This document shows, in pieces, positions 58,941 to 64,000 of a DNA stretch of 64,000 nucleotides (the first letter of the stretch is position 1; every line of letters begins with the position of its first letter). The translations under genes were made by a program, and so were the position numbers. The notes under the pieces were generated by a model that saw nothing but the letters and a program-made list of their open reading frames with translations, did no database searches and was not told the origin of the DNA. Origin of the DNA: Streptomyces sp. P3 (lineage in GTDB: Bacteria > Actinomycetota > Actinomycetes > Streptomycetales > Streptomycetaceae); the NCBI RefSeq assembly GCF_003032475.1, contig NZ_CP028369.1, positions 5,456,001 through 5,520,000 of the forward strand. The letters are read 5' to 3'.

Positions 58941-60320
58941 ATGAAGCACGGCCGCCCGCCGGGCAAGCCCGGGCAGATCGTCGTCCTGCGCGCGGGAGGG
59001 ACGTCCGGCGAGCGGGTCCGGCTGGGCGTTCACGACCTGCTGAACGGCACTTTCGCCACACCGCGCACCTTCTTCTACCGGCGGACCCTGGACTCCGACG
59101 CCCTGGCCGACTCGCTGCGCCGCACACTGGCGCACCATCCGCTGCTCACGGGACGCCTCGAACGCGACACGGACGGCGGCCTCAGCGTGGTGTGCAACGA
59201 CGCCGGAGCGATGTTCGCCGTCACCCACTCCGACCAGGTCATGCCGGACTACGGGCCGGACCGCTCCGCCAAGCGGGACCTGCGCCGGTACATCCACTCC
59301 GTCAACGCCTTCCGCGTCGTCGGGCACGACACACCGCTGCTCACGGTCAAGGTCACCCATATGCGAGGGGGCGGCTCCGTCCTCGGCGTCGCCGTCAACC
59401 ACAGCGTGGTCGACGGCAGCGGCTACCTCGACTTCCTGCGCCACTGGTCGCGCACACACGCCGGACTGGACGGTTCCGCGCCGCCGTACGACCGCGCGCT
59501 GCTGGACGGCCTGGCCGCCGAGGCGTGTCCCGCACCGGACGACCCGCAGTACCAGGTCGTCACCGGACGTCAGAAGTTCGGGTTCATCTGGAGGGTCAAC
59601 TCCCGTGCGTGGAAGGTGCGCACCGTCACCGTCCGACTGACCGCGGCGGAGGTCCTCGCCCTGCGCGCGGCCGCGCGCGCCGGACAGGACCGCGATCTGC
59701 CTCCTGCCTCCAGCGCGGTCGCGCTGGGGGCACACCTGTGGCGGGTCCTCGGCGCGCTCCGTGACCGGGAGCCCGGCGCCGAGGAGCGCCTGGGGATCGT
59801 GGTCGGACTGCGGACCGTGCTGAAGGACCGCCTTCCGCACGGCTACGGGGGCAACGCGGTGTCCAACACCACGGCCGTGCTGGCGGCCCGTGAGCTGCGC
59901 GAAGAGCCCCTCGCCCACACCGTCGCCGCGGTACGCGCCGCGGTGGAGCGTGTCACGCCCGTCCGGGTGCGCCAGGAGGCCGCCTTCCTGGAGGCGCAGC
60001 GGCAGGCAGGGCGCTCGGGCCGTGTCATGAGCCGTATGTCACTGGACGCGTTCGAGGGCACGGTCGCCCTGAACGACTCCGGCAGGTTGCCGGTGTACAC
60101 GCTGGAGTTCGGCGCCGGACGGCCGTTCTGGTTCGAGTTCCCGGCAAGCCCCATCCCCTGGACGGCACTCGTCACGCCCACCCCCGACGACGACCACAGC
60201 CGCGACGTCCACCTGAGTGTTCCCCGTGAAGCCGCCGACGCCCTGCGAAGCCCGCAGTGGGCCGAACGTCTGCGCGGCGCCGCCGACGGTCCTGGCGGCC
60301 TCCGACCGGGCGGCCCCTGA
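58941..60320 (+). CDS. BAHD-type acyltransferase 2
   Basis: 459 aa; ATG with GGAGA upstream. Active site NHSVVDGS (His154, Asp158) and EFGAGRPFWFEF in the DFGWG position. It is clearly a paralogue of the gene at 46602-48017 (shared RLERDxDGGLSVxCNDAG and MxGGGSVLGV segments), yet divergent, so the two probably transfer different acyl groups or use different acceptors. It is preceded by two PimM-like sites and is monocistronic between the 3-dehydratase gene and a terminator. Confidence 0.85.
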   Translation: MKHGRPPGKPGQIVVLRAGGTSGERVRLGVHDLLNGTFATPRTFFYRRTLDSDALADSLRRTLAHHPLLTGRLERDTDGGLSVVCNDAGAMFAVTHSDQVMPDYGPDRSAKRDLRRYIHSVNAFRVVGHDTPLLTVKVTHMRGGGSVLGVAVNHSVVDGSGYLDFLRHWSRTHAGLDGSAPPYDRALLDGLAAEACPAPDDPQYQVVTGRQKFGFIWRVNSRAWKVRTVTVRLTAAEVLALRAAARAGQDRDLPPASSAVALGAHLWRVLGALRDREPGAEERLGIVVGLRTVLKDRLPHGYGGNAVSNTTAVLAARELREEPLAHTVAAVRAAVERVTPVRVRQEAAFLEAQRQAGRSGRVMSRMSLDAFEGTVALNDSGRLPVYTLEFGAGRPFWFEFPASPIPWTALVTPTPDDDHSRDVHLSVPREAADALRSPQWAERLRGAADGPGGLRPGGP

Positions 60321-60361
60321 TCGCGGCTCCCGTCCTGAACCGCCCCACGAGGGAGAGGGTC

Positions 60362-60400
60362 AGCCGGGTCCGCAGGGGGAAGGACCTGCGGAAACCGGCT
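60362..60400. terminator. Terminator between BAHD gene 2 and metK
   Basis: Nested arms AGCCGG/CCGGCT and TCCGCAGG/CCTGCGGA (60369-60376, 60385-60392), 8-nt loop, in a convergent gap. Confidence 0.6.
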
Positions 60401-60437
60401 CCGGCGGTGCCGGCAGGCCCTCCCCCCTGTTACGTCC

Positions 60438-61646
60438 TCACAGGCCGGCGGCCTTGCGCAGTGCGTCCACGCGGTCGGTGCGCTCCCACGTGAAGTCGGG
60501 CAGCTCGCGGCCGAAGTGGCCGTACGCGGCGGTCTGGGCGTAGATCGGGCGCAGCAGGTCGAGATCGCGGATGATCGCGGCCGGGCGGAGGTCGAAGACG
60601 TCGTCGATGGCCTTCTCGATCTTCTCGACGTCGACCTTGGCGGTGCCGAAGGTCTCGACGAACAGGCCGACCGGCTCGGCCTTGCCGATCGCGTAGGCGA
60701 CCTGGACCTCGCAGCGGGCCGCCAGACCCGCCGCCACCACGTTCTTCGCCACCCAGCGCATCGCGTACGCGGCCGAACGGTCGACCTTGGACGGGTCCTT
60801 GCCCGAGAAGGCGCCACCGCCGTGACGGGCGAAGCCGCCGTAGGTGTCAATGATGATCTTGCGGCCGGTGAGGCCGGCGTCGCCCATCGGGCCGCCGATC
60901 TCGAAGCGGCCGGTCGGGTTCACCAGCAGACGGTAGTTGTCGGTGTCGAGCTTGATGCCGTCGTCCAGGAGCGCCTTCAGCTCCGGCTCCACGACGAACT
61001 CACGGATGTCGGGAGCGAGCAGCGACTCCAGGTCGATGTCCGAGGCGTGCTGCGAGGACACGACCACGGTGTCCAGCCGGACCGCCTTGTCGCCGTCGTA
61101 CTCGATGGTGACCTGGGTCTTGCCGTCCGGACGCAGGTAGGGGATGGTCCCGTTCTTGCGGACGTCCGACAGCCGCTTCGACAGCCGGTGCGCCAGGAAG
61201 ATCGGCAGCGGCATCAGGGTCGGCGTCTCGTCGGACGCGTAGCCGAACATCAGGCCCTGGTCACCGGCGCCCTGACGGTCCAGCTCGTCCTCGTCGCCCT
61301 CGACCCGGGACTCGTACGCCGTGTCCACGCCCTGGGCGATGTCCGCGGACTGCGCGCCGATGGACACCGAGACACCACAGGACGCGCCGTCGAAGCCCTT
61401 CTTGGAGGAGTCGTAGCCGATCTCGAGGATCTTGTCGCGCACCAGCTGGGGGATCGGCGCGTAGGCCTTGGTGGTGACCTCGCCGGCCACGTGCACCAGA
61501 CCGGTCGTGATCAGGGTCTCGACGGCGACCCGGGAGGCCGGGTCCTCACGCAGCAACGCGTCGAGGATGGTGTCGCTGATCTGGTCAGCGATCTTGTCGG
61601 GGTGACCCTCGGTCACAGACTCCGAAGTGAACAGGCGACGAGGCAT
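60438..61646 (-). CDS. metK: S-adenosylmethionine synthetase
   Basis: 402 aa; ATG 61646 with [23 protein letters not shown] at the N-terminus, [12 protein letters not shown], and the [16 protein letters not shown] loop are all intact. It makes SAM from methionine and ATP. The housekeeping Streptomyces metK normally lies beside priA and coaBC; here it ends an operon after doxX and the nucleosidase gene, so it is probably a second, cluster-dedicated copy supplying MqnE and MqnC. A housekeeping gene next to the cluster is the alternative. Confidence 0.95.
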   Translation of the reverse strand: MPRRLFTSESVTEGHPDKIADQISDTILDALLREDPASRVAVETLITTGLVHVAGEVTTKAYAPIPQLVRDKILEIGYDSSKKGFDGASCGVSVSIGAQSADIAQGVDTAYESRVEGDEDELDRQGAGDQGLMFGYASDETPTLMPLPIFLAHRLSKRLSDVRKNGTIPYLRPDGKTQVTIEYDGDKAVRLDTVVVSSQHASDIDLESLLAPDIREFVVEPELKALLDDGIKLDTDNYRLLVNPTGRFEIGGPMGDAGLTGRKIIIDTYGGFARHGGGAFSGKDPSKVDRSAAYAMRWVAKNVVAAGLAARCEVQVAYAIGKAEPVGLFVETFGTAKVDVEKIEKAIDDVFDLRPAAIIRDLDLLRPIYAQTAAYGHFGRELPDFTWERTDRVDALRKAAGL

Positions 61647-61726
61647 GATTCTCCTGGGGTACCGCGGCGCCCCCCGACGGGACACCGCACAGAACGGACG
61701 GTTCGGGTCGCGGCGCCTGCCGGTGT

Positions 61727-61769
61727 GGTTCAGATCAGGTGCAGGCGCCTGCTGGGCGGTTCAGATCAG
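61727..61769. repeat. Short duplication at the end of the nucleosidase gene
   Basis: GGTTCAGATCAG occurs at 61727-61738 and 61758-61769 with related flanks (GTGCAGGCG, ATGCCGGCG). The second copy contains the nucleosidase stop codon, so the first looks like a duplicated gene end. Confidence 0.6.
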
Positions 61770-62369
61770 ATGCCGGCGCGTCCACTCGGCCAGGACTCCG
61801 GAGGCCACCGATGCCGCCTCGGGCCAGGCCCGCTCGGCGGACTCGTCGGCCTGGTCGCTGACGTACTTCACGATCCGCACCGGCAGGCCGAACCGCTCGG
61901 CCACGGCGGCGATCGCGTAGCCCTCCATGTCGACCAGGTCGGCCCGCTCGGCCAGCAGCGCGCGGGTGCGGCCGTCGGCGACGAAGGAGTCACCGGTCGC
62001 CAGGGTGGGCCCGGGTTCGGGCCGTACGGTCAGTGGGGCGCCGTAGCGGGACCCGCCGAGCCGGTGGAGCACATCGTCCGGCAGGTCGTGCTGGATGACT
62101 CGGGACACCTCGACGACACCGCTCAGCGAGCCGCTGAGCGACCCGGCCGTACCGAGGTTGACGATCTCCCGTGGACGTGCCGACGACAGTACCCACGCAA
62201 GCTCCACGGTGGCCCGCACCTTCCCCATTCCGGTGATCAGCACGGGAAGGGAGTCGTCGAAGTGCGCCGCCTCCGCCTCGGCCGCCGTCACGATCAACGG
62301 AAGGTCGGGACGGATGCGGCCTCGGAGGCGAGCCGTGAAGGCGGCTTCGGGTGGGGCGGGGAGCAGCAC
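61761..62369 (-). CDS. mqnB: Futalosine/aminofutalosine nucleosidase (MqnB or MTAN-like)
   Basis: 202 aa purine-nucleoside-phosphorylase fold: VLITGMGKVRATVELA, LGTAGSL, VDMEGYAIA (substrate-binding Met-Glu) and SDQADESA (catalytic Asp). GTG start. In the futalosine pathway this step releases hypoxanthine from futalosine (MqnB) or adenine from aminodeoxyfutalosine (MTAN-like). No aminofutalosine deaminase gene is visible, so the direct route is possible. Because metK follows 114 nt downstream, recycling of methylthioadenosine or S-adenosylhomocysteine is another possible role. The symbol is given on pathway context. Confidence 0.75.
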   Translation of the reverse strand: MLLPAPPEAAFTARLRGRIRPDLPLIVTAAEAEAAHFDDSLPVLITGMGKVRATVELAWVLSSARPREIVNLGTAGSLSGSLSGVVEVSRVIQHDLPDDVLHRLGGSRYGAPLTVRPEPGPTLATGDSFVADGRTRALLAERADLVDMEGYAIAAVAERFGLPVRIVKYVSDQADESAERAWPEAASVASGVLAEWTRRHLI

Positions 62370-62412
62370 GGGATTCCTGTTCGGGAGGGGCGCCGGTCGA
62401 GGTGGACCGGTG

Positions 62413-62757
62413 TCAGGTGTTCCGGACGGTCAGCAGTGTGGCCAGCAGCGCCATCACGGCCAGAGCGCCCGGCGCGATGAGCCCCTTGCGGTCGTTCGCC
62501 CGGAGATGGAAGACCGCCGCGCCGCAGAAGTACAGGAACACCCCCGCGCCGGCGGCGATCCCCAGCGGCCGGTAGGCCAGCCCGAGAAGCAGTCCCGAGG
62601 CCCCGGCGATCTCCACCGAGGCCAGCCGGGGCAGCCACGGGTCGGGCACGCCCACTGCGCGCATCGCGGCGACCATGGACTCCCGTCGTCGCAACTTGCC
62701 CAGCGCCGAGACCAGGAGGACCAGCGACAGGACGATGATGAAGGACGCGTAGTTCAT
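62413..62757 (-). CDS. DoxX-like small membrane protein
   Basis: 114 aa with four hydrophobic segments (FIIVLSLVLLVSALGKL, then about 50-65, 68-85 and 95-110), and the GVPDPWLPRLASVEIAGA stretch of the DoxX_2 family. Function is unknown; relatives are often linked to redox or quinone-associated membrane proteins. It is the first gene of the doxX-nucleosidase-metK operon, 43 nt before the nucleosidase gene, with a PimM-like site upstream. Confidence 0.85.
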   Translation of the reverse strand: MNYASFIIVLSLVLLVSALGKLRRRESMVAAMRAVGVPDPWLPRLASVEIAGASGLLLGLAYRPLGIAAGAGVFLYFCGAAVFHLRANDRKGLIAPGALAVMALLATLLTVRNT

Positions 62758-63124
62758 GGACACGGGTCTCCGGTGGACGAGGCGGCGAGGGGCGTGCGGT
62801 GACGGCCGCCCCCATGTTTGCCGTGATCGGCCCAGGAGATCCCTAGTGCTGGATTCCGCGTTCTGCGGGTACACGGGCTGCCGGCGGGGTAGTTCGGGTG
62901 CTCGGGCGGGCGTCGGACGACGGTGCGACGAGCACGGCCGGGCGAGATCGGGACACCGTGCCGTCGTTCGCCGGTGACGGCCGGTCGTGCCCGGCCGCTG
63001 AATACGACGGCGATATGCGGGCATCCGATGAGGAAGTCCGCGCGAGAGCGTATGCCCGCCCCGAGACCGGAAGGATTGATCGCGGATGTGCCTCCTGTGA
63101 GCCCGCTCACGGTGGCATACTCCA
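62758..63124. other. Divergent doxX/HAD upstream region
   Basis: 367 bp without a gene. It holds one PimM-like site at 62831-62846. Near the HAD start there is TGTGA-N6-TCACG (63095 region) and a CATACT -10-like hexamer at 63116-63121. Nothing else was recognised. Confidence 0.6.
62831..62846 (-). promoter_or_regulatory. PimM-like operator upstream of doxX
   Basis: Read on the minus strand, CTAGGGATCTCCTGGG matches 12 of 16 consensus positions, 74-89 nt before the doxX start, the same placement as the other sites. Confidence 0.5.
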
Positions 63125-63751
63125 ATGAGACTCATGTCTGCTCTAGCCGCCGTGTTTTTCTCAGTGGACTGCATCCTGGTCAGGGGAAGCAGCCTGTCCC
63201 GCCTTGTCGAGGAACGCCTCGGACTGAGCGGGGCCTCGAGCGTGCATGAAACCCACGCCACCGACGCGGCACGCTGGGCGGGCATCCCGGAGAACGCACT
63301 GCACACCCAGCTCGCGGGGCTGCCCATGATCCCCGGAATCGCGGAGACCACGCAGTGGTGCTGGAGCAGCGGCCTGATGCCGATCATCTCCAGCCTCACC
63401 TGGACCCCGATCGGCGCGCACCTCGCCGAGCGGTTCGGTTTCCACTCGTATGCGGGGCGCTGCCTGGACGCGAGGAACGGAAGGTTCACGGGTCAGGCCG
63501 GCTGCCCGTACACGCCCGCGGATCAGGTCGAGTTCGTCCAGCGACGTTGCGACGATCTCGGGGTCGCGCCCCACGGCTGCGCGGCCGTGGGCGCGTGCCC
63601 GACCGACGGTCCGCTCTTCGACTCGGTCGGCCTCGCCATTGCCTTCAACGCCCCGCGGGAGGTGAGCGCACGCGCTACCACCGCCGTCGAGGGAGACGAC
63701 CTGCGCGCCGTGATACCCGCGCTGCAGCGTCTCACCGCCAACGGGGTCTGA
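63125..63751 (+). CDS. HAD-superfamily protein, probably catalytically inactive
   Basis: 208 aa, similar to SerB-like HAD-IB phosphatases of actinobacterial clusters. Motif II ISSLTWTPIG and the end PLFDSVGLAIAFNA are recognisable. Motif I reads FFSVDCILVRGSS, with Ser where the nucleophilic Asp (FDxD) should be, and motif IV reads GACPTDG where GDGxxD is expected. It probably lacks phosphatase activity and may bind or regulate. ATG 63134 is an alternative start; neither has a clear ribosome-binding site. Confidence 0.75.
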   Translation: MRLMSALAAVFFSVDCILVRGSSLSRLVEERLGLSGASSVHETHATDAARWAGIPENALHTQLAGLPMIPGIAETTQWCWSSGLMPIISSLTWTPIGAHLAERFGFHSYAGRCLDARNGRFTGQAGCPYTPADQVEFVQRRCDDLGVAPHGCAAVGACPTDGPLFDSVGLAIAFNAPREVSARATTAVEGDDLRAVIPALQRLTANGV

Positions 63752-63825
63752 GCGACGACGACGGCGCTGGCGGCGGCGGTGCGTGCGGCGTGTCTGCTGC
63801 ATCGGCCGGTCGCCCGGGGCGGTGC

Positions 63826-64000
63826 TCAGGTGGTGTGCGAAAGGCTCTGGCCCTTGGAGGACGGTGGCGGTGCGGTCGAGCATCGGACGACGAGTGCGAC
63901 CGGTGGCGCGCTTGCCGGCGGCAGTTCCGTGTCCGGTTTCTCGATGGCGTGGACGAGCAGTCCGACTCCCTGCCGTGCCGCGGCGTCGAAGGGCTGCCGC
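63826..64000 (-). CDS. LacI-family regulator, C-terminal end only
   Basis: 58 codons to the stop; the rest lies beyond the right edge. The frame QPFDAAARQGVGLLVHAIE...VALVVRCSTAPP matches the C-terminus of LacI/GalR regulators (the QP..E.G..AV..L and LVVR.STAPP segments). It is convergent with the HAD gene. LacI-type regulators mostly control sugar use, so this gene may mark the right border of the cluster. Confidence 0.75.
   Translation of the reverse strand, partial: RQPFDAAARQGVGLLVHAIEKPDTELPPASAPPVALVVRCSTAPPPSSKGQSLSHTT

Noticed and set aside
63161..63883. Minus-strand frame of 240 codons at the right end
   Set aside because: It is antisense to the HAD gene and also covers the LacI C-terminus in another frame; composition is not protein-like.

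Overview
The window is very GC-rich, with Streptomyces-type codon usage, dense co-directional operons and AGGAG ribosome-binding sites. It is a large part of a modular type I polyketide (macrolide-type) biosynthetic gene cluster from a Streptomyces-like actinomycete. The cluster is cut at the left edge inside a PKS gene. No thioesterase domain or loading module is seen, so more PKS genes must lie outside the window.

Layout. 1-7330 (+): the end of a PKS gene (KR-ACP, then KS-AT-DH-KR-ACP), translationally coupled to a KASIII-like acyltransferase. 7582-16846 (-): an unusual acyl-CoA ligase fused to a PKS dehydratase fold, a DrrAB-type exporter, the futalosine-pathway genes mqnC, mqnA and mqnE, a type II thioesterase and a ferredoxin. 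17230-38076 (+): mqnD and two bimodular PKS genes. 38297-46352 (-): a PAS-LuxR regulator of the PimM type and two giant LAL regulators. 46602-50524 (-): a BAHD-type acyltransferase and two P450s. 50837-58685: a ferredoxin, two glycosyltransferases, a SARP regulator and deoxysugar genes (4,6-dehydratase, ketoreductase, epimerase, PMP-dependent 3-dehydratase). 58941-62757: a second BAHD-type acyltransferase and a doxX-nucleosidase-metK operon. 63125-64000: a degenerate HAD protein and the end of a LacI-family regulator, probably near the cluster border.

How it may work together. MqnA, MqnE, a nucleosidase, MqnC and MqnD form a nearly complete route from chorismate to 1,4-dihydroxy-6-naphthoate. 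MetK supplies the SAM used by the two radical-SAM steps. Because these genes sit inside a PKS cluster, the naphthoate is probably a dedicated building block that ends up as a naphthoquinone or naphthoyl group on a glycosylated polyol macrolide. The acyl-CoA ligase, KASIII and BAHD proteins are the candidates for activating and transferring it. All three dehydratase folds in the window lack catalytic residues and no ER domain is present, so the visible modules should leave hydroxyls (a polyol). From memory and unchecked, axenomycin, langkolide and PM100117 are naphthoquinone-bearing macrolides of this general kind.

Regulation. Seven 16-bp sites resembling the PimM operator lie upstream of mqnD, the P450/ferredoxin pair, the 3-dehydratase, the second BAHD gene and the doxX-nucleosidase-metK operon. 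They suggest that the PAS-LuxR protein ties naphthoate supply to tailoring. TTA codons in one LAL gene and one PKS gene suggest bldA control.
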